Below are positions 1 through 9,735 of a stretch of DNA of 64,000 nt, piece by piece. The position numbers were made by a program, and so were the translations under genes. Below the pieces are notes generated by a model. It did not search any database. It was not told where the DNA came from and was given only the letters and a program-made list of their open reading frames with translations. The stretch is from the NCBI RefSeq assembly GCF_052857255.1, contig NW_027526486.1, forward strand, positions 806,001 to 870,000. Direction: 5' to 3'. Each line of letters begins with the position of its first letter. Positions within the stretch are counted from its first letter, which is position 1. Source of the stretch: Amblyomma americanum. Lineage: Eukaryota > Arthropoda > Arachnida > Ixodida > Ixodidae.

Positions 1-140
1 CACGTTTTCGCGCAGTTCTGAGAGAAAAAGTTTACACCTTTCTCTCGTGTACTCTTCGACGACTTGTAAAATCGATGCTCGTGAATCTTGCTAGTTTCGA
101 TCTAAAACGATGTATCCCGTTGTTTTGAGCCGGAATACAA

Positions 141-277
141 GTTTTCGCGCTGTTCTGAGAGTTAAAGTTTACACCTTTCTCTCGTCTACTCTTCGAAGAC
201 TTGTGAAATCGATGCTCCTGAATCTTGCTAAATTCGATCTAAAGCGATGTATCTCGTTGTTTTGAGCCGGAATACAA
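141..277 (+). repeat. Monomer subtype m1
   Basis: Markers are CGCTGTTCTGAGAGTTAAAG, a TCTTCGAAGA palindrome, GTGAAATCGATGCTCCTGAA, and TATCTCG near the end. The GAGAGTT change breaks the inner hairpin arm found in most other monomers. It carries AAATTCGATC where most copies of this subtype carry AGATTCGATC. Confidence 0.88.
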
Positions 278-414
278 GTTTTCGCGCAGTTCTGAGAGAA
301 AAAGTTTACACATTTCTCTCGTCTACTCTTCCACGACTTGTAATATCGATGCTCGTGAATCTTGCTAGTTTCGATCTAAAACGATGTAACCCGTTGTTTT
401 GAGCCGGTATACAA
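278..414 (+). repeat. Monomer subtype m2
   Basis: Markers are TTTACACATTTCTC, CTTCCACGACTTGTAATATC and GATGTAACCCG. It follows m1 in most places where m1 occurs. The copy at 1434 carries CTTCCCCGAC instead, a private change shared with 14822 that helps link the two long repeats. Confidence 0.88.
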
Positions 415-550
415 ATTTTCGCGCAGTTCTGAGAGAAAAAGTTTACACCTTTCTCTCTTCTATATTCGACAACTGGTAAAATCGATGCTCGTGAAACTTG
501 CTAGTTTCGACCTAAAACGATATATCCCATTGTTATGAGCCGGAATACAA
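415..550 (+). repeat. Monomer subtype m3 (136 bp)
   Basis: Markers are CTCTTCTATATTCGACAAC, GTGAAACTTGC and CCCATTGTTATGAGCC. It is 1 bp short in the TATATTCG segment. This copy, like 7089 and 13749, begins with ATTTTCG after CCGGTATACAA. It nearly always precedes the 199-bp m4 or the BglII-bearing subtype. Confidence 0.87.
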
Positions 551-749
551 GTTTTCGCGCAGTTCTGAGAGAAAAGTTTACACCTTTCTCTCGTCTACTC
601 TTCGACGACTCGTAAAATCGATGCTCATGAATTTTGCTAGTTTCGATCTTCTCTCGTCTACTCTTCGATGACTCGTAAAATCGATGCTCATGAATTTTGC
701 TAGTTTCGATCTAAAACGATATATCCTGTTGTTTTGAGCCGGAATACAA
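551..749 (+). repeat. Monomer subtype m4, 199 bp with 63-bp internal duplication
   Basis: The block TTCTCTCG to TTTCGATC is present twice, 63 bp apart (compare TCTCTCG ending at 593 and at 656). The first copy has TTCGACGACTCG and the second TTCGATGACTCG. Length is 136 + 63 = 199. First of 27 such monomers in the window. Confidence 0.95.
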
Positions 750-886
750 GTTTTCGCGCAGTTCTGAGAGAAAAAGTTTACACCTTTCTCTCGTGTACTC
801 TTCGACGACTTGTAAAATCGATGCTCGTGAATCATGCTAGTTTCGATCTAAAACAATGTATCCCGTTGTTTTGAGCCGGAATACAA
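750..886 (+). repeat. Monomer subtype m5
   Basis: Markers are CTCGTGTACTC, GAATCATGCTAG and TAAAACAATGTATCCC. The CATGATTCAC of its complement supplies the ATG that opens most of the spurious minus-strand reading frames, for example 578-835. Confidence 0.87.
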
Positions 887-1023
887 GTTTTCGCACAGTT
901 CTGAGAGAAAAAGTTTACACCTTTCTCTCGTGTACTCTTCGACGACTTGTAAAATCGATGCTCGTGAATCATGCTAGTTTCGATCTAAAACGATGTTTCC
1001 CGTTGTTTTGAGCCGGAATACAA
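887..1023 (+). repeat. Monomer subtype m6
   Basis: Markers are TTTTCGCACAGTTC (CpG to CpA relative to consensus), GAATCATGC and GATGTTTCCC. It always follows m5 where the unit is intact. Confidence 0.87.
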
Positions 1024-1159
1024 GTTTTCGCGCAGTTCTGAGAGAAAATTTTACACCTTTCTCTCGTCTACTCGTCGAAGACTTGTAAAATCGATGCTCG
1101 TGAATCTTGCTAGTTTTGATCTAAAACGATGTATCCCGTTGTTTTGAGCCGGAATACAA
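1024..1159 (+). repeat. Monomer subtype m7 (136 bp)
   Basis: Markers are GAGAGAAAATTTTACACC and CTACTCGTCGAAGACTTG. The AAAATTTT run replaces AAAAAGTTT and costs 1 bp. It is a frequent partner in chimeric monomers (12930, 16199, 21865, 34414, 52280). Confidence 0.87.
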
Positions 1160-1296
1160 GTTTTCGCGAAGTTCTGAGAGAAAAAGTTTACACCTTTCTC
1201 TCGTGTACTCTTCGTCGACTTGTAAAATCGATGCTCGTGAATCTTGCTAGTTTCGATCTAAAACGATGTATCCCGTTGTTTTGAGCCGGAATACAA
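1160..1296 (+). repeat. Monomer subtype m8
   Basis: The marker is CTCTTCGTCGACTTG, which creates a SalI site (GTCGAC) not seen in the other m subtypes. This copy has a private TTTTCGCGAAG that recurs at the matching position near 14495. Confidence 0.86.
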
Positions 1297-1812
1297 GTTT
1301 TCGCGCTGTTCTGAGAGTTAAAGTTTACACCTTTCTCTCGTCTACTCTTCGAAGACTTGTGAAATCGATGCTCCTAAATCTTGCTAGATTCGATCTAAAG
1401 CGATGTATCTCGTTGTTTTGAGCCGGAATGAAAGTTTTCGCGCAGTTCTGAGAGAAAAAGTTTACACATTTCTCTCGTCTACTCTTCCCCGACTTGTAAT
1501 ATCGATGCTCGTGAATCTTGCTAGTTTCGATCTAAAACGATGTAACCCGTTGTTTTGAGCCGGTATACAAGTTTTCGCGCAGTTCTGAGAGAAAAAGTTT
1601 ACACCTTTCTCTCTTCTATATTCGACAACTTGTAAAATCGATGCTCGTGAAACTTGCTAGATTCGATCTAAAGCGATATATCCCGTTGTTTTGAGCCGGA
1701 ATACAAGTTTTCGCGCAGTTCTGAGAGAAAAAGTTTACACATTTCTCTCGTCTACTCTTCGACGACTTGTAATATCGATGCTCGTGAATCTTGCTAGTTT
1801 CGATCTAAAACG

Positions 1813-3759
1813 AGGTAACCGTTGTTTTGAGCCGGAATACAAGTTTTCGCGCAGTTCTGAGAGAAAAAGTTTACACCTTTTTCTCGTCTACTATTCGACG
1901 ACTTGTAAAATCGATGCTCGTGAATCTTGCTAGTTTCAACCTAAAACAATGTATCCCGTTGTTTTGAGCCGGAATACACGTTTTCGCGCAGTTCTGAGAG
2001 AAAAAGTTTACACCTTTCTCTCGTGAACTCTTCGACGACTTGTAAAATCGATGCTAGTGAATCTTGCTAGTTTCGATCTAAAACGATATATCCTGTTGTT
2101 TTGAGCCGGAATACAAGTTTTCGCGCAGTTCTGAGAGAAAAAGTTTACACCAATCTCTCGTCTACTCTTCGACGACTCGTAAAATCGATGCTCATGAATT
2201 TTGCTAGTTTCGACCTAAAACGATGTATCCTTTTGTTTTGAGCCGGAATACAAGTTTTCGCGCAATTCTGAGAGAAAAAGATTACACCTTTCTCTCGTGT
2301 ACTCTTCGACGACTTCTAATATCGATGCTCGTGAATCTTGCTAGTTTCGATCTAAAACGATGAATCCCGTTGTTTTGAGCCGGAATACAAGTTTTCGCGC
2401 AGTTCTGCGAGAAAAAGTTTACACCTTTCTCTCGTCTACTATTCGACGACTTGTAAAATCGATGCTCGTGAATCTTGCTAGTTTCGACCTAAAACGATGT
2501 ATCCCGTTGTTTTGAGCAGGAATACAAGTTTTCGCGCAGTTCTGAGAGAATAAGTTTACACCAATTGCTCGTCTACTCTTCGACGACTCGTAAAATCGAT
2601 GCTCATGAATTTTGCTAGTTTCGACCTAAAACGATGTATCCTTTTGTTTTGAGCCAGAATACAAGTTTTCGCGCAGTTCTGAGAGAAAAAGTTTACACCT
2701 TTCTGTCGTGTACTCTTCGACGACTTGTAAAATCGATGCTCGTGAATCATGCTAGTTTCGATCTAAAACGATGTATCCCGTTGTTTTGAGCCGGAATACA
2801 AGTTTTCGCGCAGTTCTGAGAGAAAAGTTTACATCTTTCTCTCGTGTACTCTTCGACGACTTGTAAAATCGACGCTCGTGAATCATGCTAGTTTCGATCT
2901 AAAACGATGTATCCCGTTGTTTTGATCCGGAATACACGTTTTCGCGCAGTTCTGAGAGAAAAAGTTTACACCTTTCTCTCGTGTACTCTTCGACGACTTG
3001 TAAAATCGATGCTCGTGAATCTTGCTAGTTTCGATCTAAAACGATGTATCCCGTTGTTTTGAGCCGGAATACAAGTTTTCGCGCTGTTCTGAGAGTTAAA
3101 GTTTACACCTTTCTCTCGTCTACTCTTCGAAGACTTGTGAAATCGATGCTCCTGAATCTTGCTAGATTCGATCTAAAGCGATGTATCTCGTTGTTTGGAG
3201 CCAGAATACAAGTTTTCGCGCAGTTCTGAGAGAAAAAGTTTACACATTTCTCTCGTCTACTCTTCCACGACTTGTAATATTGATGCTCGTGAATCTTGCT
3301 AGTTTCGATCTAAAACGATGTAACCCGTTGTTTTGAGCCGGAATACAAGTTTTCGCGCAGTTCTGAGAGAAAAAGTTTACACCTTTCTCTCTTCTATATT
3401 CGACAACTTGTAAAATCGATGCTCGTGAAACTTGCTAGTTTCGACCTAAAACGATATATCCCGTTGTTTTGAGCCGGAATACATGTTTTCGCGCAGATCT
3501 CAGAGAAAAAGTTCACACCTTTCTCTCGTGTACTCTTAGACGACTTGTAAAATTGATGCTCGTGAATCTTGCTAGTTTCGATCTAAAACGATGAATCCCG
3601 TTGTTTTGAGCCGGAATACAAGTTTTCGCGCAGTTCTGAGAGAAAAAAGTTTACACCTTTCTCTCGTCTAGTATTCGACGACTTGTAAAATCGATGCTCG
3701 TGAATCTTGCTAGTTTCGACCTAAAACGATGTATCGTTTTGTTTTGAGCCGGAATACAA
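1813..3759 (+). repeat. Block rich in second-set monomers
   Basis: Contains GAGGTAACC, GTGAACTC, ACACCAATC, GATGAATCCC, GCGAGAAAAAG and AGAATAAG monomers, then m1-m2-m3-like copies and a BglII-bearing monomer at 3485. The GAGGTAACC copy at about 1813 lacks one C. No 199-bp monomer lies between 750 and 3759. Confidence 0.75.
3485..3621 (+). repeat. BglII-bearing monomer 1
   Basis: Markers are ACATGTTTTCGCGCAGATCTC, AAAGTTCACACC, CTCTTAGACGAC and AAAATTGATG. AGATCT replaces the usual AGTTCT. First of 13 copies of this subtype. Confidence 0.88.
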
Positions 3760-3958
3760 GTTTTCGCGCAGTTCTGAGAGAAAAGTTTACACCTTTCTCT
3801 CGTCTACTCTTCGACGACTCATAAAATCGATGCTCATGAATTTTGCTAGTTTCGATCTTCTCTCGTCTACTCTTCGATGACTCGTAAAATCGATGCTCAT
3901 GAATTTTGCTAGTTTCGATCTAAAACGATATATCCTGTTGTTTTGAGCCGGAATACAA
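3760..3958 (+). repeat. 199-bp monomer 2
   Basis: Same 63-bp duplication as 551-749, preceded by a TATCGTTTTG ending. It carries a GACTCATAAAATCG variant in its first half, shared with 8383, 10421 and 12459. Confidence 0.94.
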
Positions 3959-5051
3959 GTTTTCGCGCAGTTCTGAGAGAAAAAGTTTACACCTTTCTCT
4001 CGTGTACTCTTCGACGACTTGTAAAATCGATGCTCGTGAATCATGCTAGTTTCGATCTAAAACAATGTATCCCGTTGTTTTGAGCCGGAATACAAGTTTT
4101 CGCACAGTTCTGAGAGAAAAAGTTTACACCTTTCTCTCGTGTACTCTTCGACGACTTGTAAAATCGATGCTCGTGAATCATGCTAGTTTCGATCTAAAAC
4201 GATGTTTCCCGTTGTTTTGAGCCGGAATATAAGTTTTCGCGCAGTTCTGAGTGAAAAAGTTTACACCTTTCTCTCGTCTACTCTTCGAAGACTTGTAAAA
4301 TCGATGCGCGTGAATCTTGCTAGTTTCGATCTAAAACGATGTATCCCGTTGTTTTGAGCCGGAATACAAGTTTTCGCGCCGTTCTGAGAGAAAATGTTTA
4401 CACCTTTCTCTCGTGTACTCTTCGTCGACTTGTAAAATCGATGCTCGTGAATCTTGCTAGTTTCAATCTAAAACGATGTATCCCGTTGTTTTGAGCCGGA
4501 ATACAAGTTTTCGCGCAATTCTGAGAGTTAAAGTTTACCTTTCTCTCGTCCACTCTTCGAAGACTTGTGAAATCGAAGCTCGTGAATCTTGCTAGATTCG
4601 ATCTAAAGCGATGTATCCCGTTGTTTTGAGCCGGATTACAAGTTTTCGCGCAGTTCTGAGAGAAAATTTTACACCTTTCTCTCGTCTACTCGTCGAAGAC
4701 TTGTAAAATCGATGCTCGTGAATCTTGCTAGTTTCGATCTAAAACGATGTATCCCGTTGTTTTGAGCCGGAATACAAGTTTTCGCGCAGTTCTGAGAGAA
4801 AAAGTTTACACCTTTCTCTCGTGTACTCTTCGACGACTTATAAAATCGATGCTCGTGAATCATGCTAGTTTCGATCTAAAACGATGTATCCCGTTGTTTT
4901 GATCCGGAATACACGTTTTCGCGCAGTTCTGAGAGAAAAAGTTTACACCTTTCTCTCGTGTACTCTTCGACGACTTGTAAAATCGATGCTCGTGAATCTT
5001 GCTAGTTTCGATCTAAAACGATGTATCTCGTTGTTATGAGCCGGAATACAA

Positions 5052-5249
5052 GTTTTCGCGCAGTTCTGAGAGAAAAGTTTACACCTTTCTCTCGTCTACT
5101 CTTCGACGACTCGTAAAATCGATGCTCATGAATTTTGCTAGTTTCGATCTTCTCTCGTCTACTCTTCGATGGCTCGTAAAATCGATGCTCATGAATTTGC
5201 TAGTTTCGATCTAAAACGATATATCCTGTTGTTTTGAGCCGGAATACAA
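5052..5249 (+). repeat. 199-bp-type monomer 3 (198 bp)
   Basis: Carries the 63-bp duplication but has lost one T (CATGAATTTGCTAG) and has GATGGCTCG in the second half. The next copy starts 1,155 bp on. Confidence 0.92.
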
Positions 5250-6206
5250 GTTTTCGCGCAGTTCTGAGAGAAAAAGTTTACACCTTTCTCTCGTGTACTC
5301 TTCGACGACTTGTAAAAACGATGCTCGTGAATCATGCTAGTTTCGATCTAAAACAATGTATCCCGTTGTTTTGAGCCGGAATACATGTTTTCGCACAGTT
5401 CTGAGAGAAAAAGTTTACACCTTTCTCTCGTGTACTCTTCGAGGACTTGTAAAATCGATGCTCGTGAATCATGCTAGTTTCGATCTAAAACGATGTTTCC
5501 TGTTGTTTTGAGCCGGAATACAAGTTTTCGCGCAGTTCTGAGAGAAAATTTTACACCTGTCTCTCGTCTACTCGTCGAAGACTTGTAAAATCGATGCTCG
5601 TGAATCTTGCTAGTTTCGATCTAAAACGATGTATCCCGTTGTTTTGATCCCGAATACACGTTTTCGCGCAGTTCTGAGAGAAAAAGTTTACACCTTTCTC
5701 TCGTGTACTCTTCGACGACTTGTAAAATCGATGCTCGTGAATCTTGCTAGTTTCGATCTAAAACGATGTATCCCGTTGTTTTGAGCCGGAATACAAGTTT
5801 TCGCGCTGTTCTGAGAGTTAAAGTTTACACCTTTCTCTCGTCTACTCTTCGAAGACTTGTGAAATCGATGCTCCTGAATCTTGCTAGATTCGATCTAAAG
5901 CGATGTATCTCGTTGTTTTGAGCCGGAATACAAGTTTTCGCGCAGTTCTGAGAGAAAACGTTTACACATTTCTCTCGTCTACTCTTCCACGACTTGTAAT
6001 ATCGATGCTCGTGAATCTTGCTAGTTTCGATCTAAAACGATGTAACCCGTTGTTTTGAGCCGGAATACAAGTTTTCGCGCAGTTCTGAGAGAAAAAGTTT
6101 ACACCTTTCTCTCTTCTATATTCGACAACATGTAAAATCGATGCTCGTGAAACTTGCTAGTTTCGACCTAAAACGATATATCCCATTGTTATGAGCCGGA
6201 ATACAA

Positions 6207-6405
6207 GTTTTCGCGCAGTTCTGAGAGAAAAGTTTACACCTTTCTCTCGTCTACTCTTCGACGACTCGTAAAATCGATGCTCATGAATTTTGCTAGTTTC
6301 GATCTTCTCTCGTGTACTCTTCGACGACTTGTAAAATCGATGCTCGTGAATCTTGCTAGTTTCGATCTAAAACGATGTATCCCGTTGTTTTGAGCCGGAA
6401 TACAA
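6207..6405 (+). repeat. 199-bp monomer 4, hybrid second half
   Basis: The first half is ordinary m4, but the second half reads CTCGTGTACTCTTCGACGAC with GAATCTTGC, not the usual CTCGTCTACTCTTCGATGAC. This suggests crossover between m4 and a standard monomer inside the duplicated block. Confidence 0.9.
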
Positions 6406-6673
6406 GTTTTCGCGCAGTTCTGAGAGAAAAAGTTTACACCTTTCTCTCGTGTACTCTTCGTCGACTTGTAAAATCGATGCTCGTGAATCTTGCTAGTTTC
6501 AATCTAAAACGATGTATCCCGTTGTTTTGAGCCGGAATACAAGTTTTCGCGCAGTTCTGAGAGTTAAAGTTTACACCTTTCTCTCGTCTACTTTCGAAGA
6601 CTTGTGAAATCGAAGCTCGTGAATCTTGCTAGATTCGATCTAAAGCGATATATCCCGTTGTTTTGAGCCGGAA

Positions 6674-6743
6674 TACAAGTTTTCGCGCAGTTCTGAGAGA
6701 AAAAGTTTACACCTTTCTCTCGTGTACTCTTCGACGACTTGTA
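6674..6743. other. 70-bp nested imperfect dyad in the reference monomer
   Basis: TACAAGT at 6674-6680 pairs with ACTTGTA at 6737-6743. Inside them GAGAGAAA at 6695-6702 pairs with TTTCTCTC at 6714-6721 around an 11-nt loop. The spacers between arms are 14 and 15 nt, so both repeats share one centre, and part of the spacers (TCG, AGT, C) also match in dyad. The inner arms persist in most subtypes: the ACACATTTC variant keeps all 8 bp, while the ACACCAATC variant keeps 6. The m1 subtype with GAGAGTTAAAG weakens the inner stem. Cruciform or RNA hairpin formation is inference. Confidence 0.85.
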
Positions 6744-6815
6744 AAATCGATGCTCGTGAATCTTGCTAGTTTCGATCTAAAACGATGTATCCCGTTGTTT
6801 TGAGCCGGAATACAA
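6679..6815 (+). repeat. Representative consensus monomer (137 bp)
   Basis: This copy carries the commonest base at each position I compared and serves as the reference monomer. It has 57 G+C of 137 (41.6%), 11 CpG, one ClaI site (ATCGAT) and a GATC in TTTCGATCTAAAAC. A ClaI or Sau3AI digest should therefore give a 137-bp ladder. I know of no named satellite with this sequence, and the canonical CENP-B box is absent. Confidence 0.93.
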
Positions 6816-7225
6816 GTTTTCGCGCTGTTCTGAGAGTTAAAGTTTACACCTTTCTCTCGTCTACTCTTCGAAGACTTGTGAAATCGATGCTCCTGAATCT
6901 TGCTAAATTCGATCTAAAGCGATGTATCTCGTTGTTTTGAGCCGGAATACAAGTTTTCGCGCAGTTCTGAGAGAAAAAGTTTACACATTTCTCTCGTCTA
7001 CTCTTCCACGACTTGTAATATCGATGCTCGTGAATCTTGCTAGTTTCGATCTAAAACGATGTAACCCGTTGTTTTGAGCCGGTATACAAATTTTCGCGCA
7101 GTTCTGAGAGAAAAAGTTTACACCTTTCTCTCTTCTATATTCGACAACTGGTAAAATCGATGCTCGTGAAACTTGCTAGTTTCGACCTAAAACGATATAT
7201 CCCATTGTTATTAGCCGGAATACAA

Positions 7226-7424
7226 GTTTTCGCGCAGTTCTGAGAGAAAAGTTTACACCTTTCTCTCGTCTACTCTTCGACGACTCGTAAAATCGATGCT
7301 CATGAATTTTGCTAGTTTCGATCTTCTCTCGTCTACTCTTCGATGACTCGTAAAATCGATGCTCATGAATTTTGCTAGTTTCGATCTAAAACGATATATC
7401 CTGTTGTTTTGAGCCGGAATACAA
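7226..7424 (+). repeat. 199-bp monomer 5
   Basis: Standard m4 in a block that repeats the start of the window at 6,675 bp offset (compare 551). Confidence 0.94.
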
Positions 7425-8107
7425 GTTTTCGCGCAGTTCTGAGAGAAAAAGTTTACACCTTTCTCTCGTGTACTCTTCGACGACTTGTAAAATCGATGCT
7501 CGTGAATCATGCTAGTTTCGATCTAAAACGATGTATCCCGTTGTTTTGAGCCGGAATACAAGTTTTCGCGCAGTTCTGAGAGAAAAGTTTACACCTTTCT
7601 CTCGTGTACTCTTCGACGACTTGTAAAATCGACGCTCGTGAATCATGCTAGTTTCGATCTAAAACGATGTATCCCGTTGTTTTGATCCGGAATACACGTT
7701 TTCGCGCAGTTCTGAGAGAAAAAGTTTACACCTTTCTCTCGTGTACTCTTCGACGACTTGTAAAATCGATGCTCGTGAATCTTGCTAGATTCGATCTAAA
7801 GCGATGTATCTCGTTGTTTGGAGCCGGAATACAAGTTTTCGCGCAGTTCTGAGAGAAAAAGTTTACACATTTCTCTCGTCTACTCTTCCACGACTTGTAA
7901 TATTGATGCTCGTGAATCTTGCTAGTTTCGATCTAAAACGATGTAACCCGTTGTTTTGAGCCGGAATACAAGTTTTCGCGCAGTTCTGAGAGAAAAAGTT
8001 TACACCTTTCTCTCTTCTATATTCGACAACTTGTAAAATCGATGCTCGTGAAACTTGCTAGTTTCGACCTAAAACGATATATCCCGTTGTTTTGAGCCGG
8101 AATACAT

Positions 8108-8244
8108 GTTTTCGCGCAGATCTCAGAGAAAAAGTTCACACCTTTCTCTCGTGTACTCTTAGACGACTTGTAAAATTGATGCTCGTGAATCTTGCTAGTT
8201 TCGATCTAAAGCGATGAATCCCGTTGTTTTGAGCCGGAATACAA
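8108..8244 (+). repeat. BglII-bearing monomer 2
   Basis: AGATCT at 8118. It carries a private AAAGCGATGAATCCC instead of AAAACGATGAATCCC. 4,623 bp after the first copy. Confidence 0.87.
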
Positions 8245-8382
8245 GTTTTCGCGCAGTTCTGAGAGAAAAAAGTTTACACCTTTCTCTCGTCTAGTATTCG
8301 ACGACTTGTAAAATCGATGCTCGTGAATCTTGCTAGTTTCGACCTAAAACGATGTATCGTTTTGTTTTGAGCCGGAATACAA

Positions 8383-8581
8383 GTTTTCGCGCAGTTCTGA
8401 GAGAAAAGTTTACACCTTTCTCTCGTCTACTCTTCGACGACTCATAAAATCGATGCTCATGAATTTTGCTAGTTTCGATCTTCTCTCGTCTACTCTTCGA
8501 TGACTCGTAAAATCGATGCTCATGAATTTTGCTAGTTTCGATCTAAAACGATATATCCTGTTGTTTTGAGCCGGAATACAA
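8383..8581 (+). repeat. 199-bp monomer 6
   Basis: First-half GACTCATAAAATCG variant; 1,157 bp after the previous 199-bp monomer. Confidence 0.94.
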
Positions 8582-9536
8582 GTTTTCGCGCAGTTCTGAG
8601 AGAAAAAGTTTACACCTTTCTCTCGTCTACTCTTCGAAGACTTGTAAAATCGATGCGCGTGAATCTTGCTAGTTTCGATTTAAAACGATGTATCCCGTTG
8701 TTTTGAGCCGGAATACAAGTTTTCGCGCAGTTCTGAGAGAAAATGTTTACACCTTTCTCTCGTGTACTCTTCGTCGACTTGTAAAATCGATGCTCGTGAA
8801 TCTTGCTAGTTTCAATCTAAAACGATGTATCCCGTTGTTTTGAGCCGGAATACAAGTTTTCGCGCAATTCTGAGAGTTAAAGTTTACCTTTCTCTCGTCT
8901 ACTCTTCGAAGACTTGTGAAATCGAAGCTCGTGAATCTGGCTAGATTCGATCTAAAGCGATGTATCCCGTTGTTTTGAGCCGGATTACAAGTTTTCGCGC
9001 AGTTCTGAGAGAAAATTTTACACCTTTCTCTCGTCTACTCGTCGAAGACTTGTAAAATCGATGCTCGTGAATCTTGCTAGTTTCGATCTAAAACGATGTA
9101 TCCCGTTGTTTTGAGCCGGAATACAAGTTTTCGCGCAGTTCTGAGAGAAAAAGTTTACACCTTTCTCTCGTGTACTCTTCGACGACTTATAAAATCGATG
9201 CTCGTGAATCATGCTAGTTTCGATCTAAAACGATGTATCCCGTTGTTTTGATCCGGAATACACGTTTTCGCGCAGTTCTGAGAGAAAAAGTTTACACCTT
9301 TCTCTCGTGTACTCTTCGACGACTTGTAAAATCGATGCTCGTGAATCTTGCTAGTTTCGATCTAAAACGATGTATCTCGTTGTTTTGAGCCGGAATACAA
9401 GTTTTCGCGCTGTTCTGAGAGTTAAAGTTTACACCTTTCTCTCTTCTATATTCGACAACTTGTAAAATCCATGCTCGTGAAACTTGCTAGTTTCGACCTA
9501 AAACGATATATCCCATTGTTATGAGCCGGAATACAA

Positions 9537-9735
9537 GTTTTCGCGCAGTTCTGAGAGAAAAGTTTACACCTTTCTCTCGTCTACTCTTCGACGACTCGTA
9601 AAATCGATGCTCAAGAATTTTGCTAGTTTCGATCTTCTCTCGTCTACTCTTCGATGGCTCGTAAAATCGATGCTCATGAATTTTGCTAGTTTCGATCTAA
9701 AACGATATATCTTGTTGTTTTGAGCCGGAATACAA
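9537..9735 (+). repeat. 199-bp monomer 7
   Basis: Carries CTCAAGAATTTTG in the first half and GATGGCTCG in the second. 1,154 bp after the previous one; aligns with 11575 at 2,038 bp. Confidence 0.93.

Larger units (their letters stand above)
141..1296 (+). repeat. Reference 8-monomer higher-order repeat, 1,156 bp
   Basis: Eight distinguishable monomers, m1 to m8, have lengths 137, 137, 136, 199, 137, 137, 136 and 137, which sum to 1,156. The next m1 starts at 1297, exactly one unit on. The same spacing separates m1 copies at 13476 and 14632, and the 199-bp m4 recurs at 1,154-1,157 bp in seven intervals. This is the best-supported HOR unit in the window. Confidence 0.9.
1..1812 (+). repeat. 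Long repeat L1, copy 1
   Basis: Near-identical to 13336-15147 at a constant offset of 13,335 bp. Shared private changes include CTTCCCCGAC (1487 and 14822) and GGAATGAAAG (1428 and 14763). Identity ends where this copy has AAACGAGGTAACC and the other has AAACGATGTATCCC. It contains the reference m1-m8 unit plus m1, m2 and a hybrid m3. Confidence 0.85.

Noticed and set aside
578..835. Recurrent minus-strand open frames (64, 85, up to 109 codons) with near-identical products starting MIHEHRFYKSS
   Set aside because: They are translations of the satellite itself. Each opens at the complement of GAATCATGC or a similar variant and ends within about two monomers because 137 is not a multiple of three. 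No known domain was recognised, and their identity to each other follows from the DNA repeat.
3044..3229. Plus-strand open frames of 61-80 codons starting MYPVVLSRN or MYSS
   Set aside because: Same cause on the other strand. They overlap the minus-strand frames and recur with monomer subtype, not with any coding constraint.
6695..6721. Rho-independent terminator at GAGAGAAA/TTTCTCTC
   Set aside because: The stem is AT-rich, has an 11-nt loop and no downstream T run, and the context is eukaryotic satellite with no gene upstream.
6679..6815. Nucleosome-phasing signal from A/T tracts
   Set aside because: A and T runs lie at uneven spacing in the 137-bp monomer, with no clear 10-bp periodicity by eye. 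I do not claim it.
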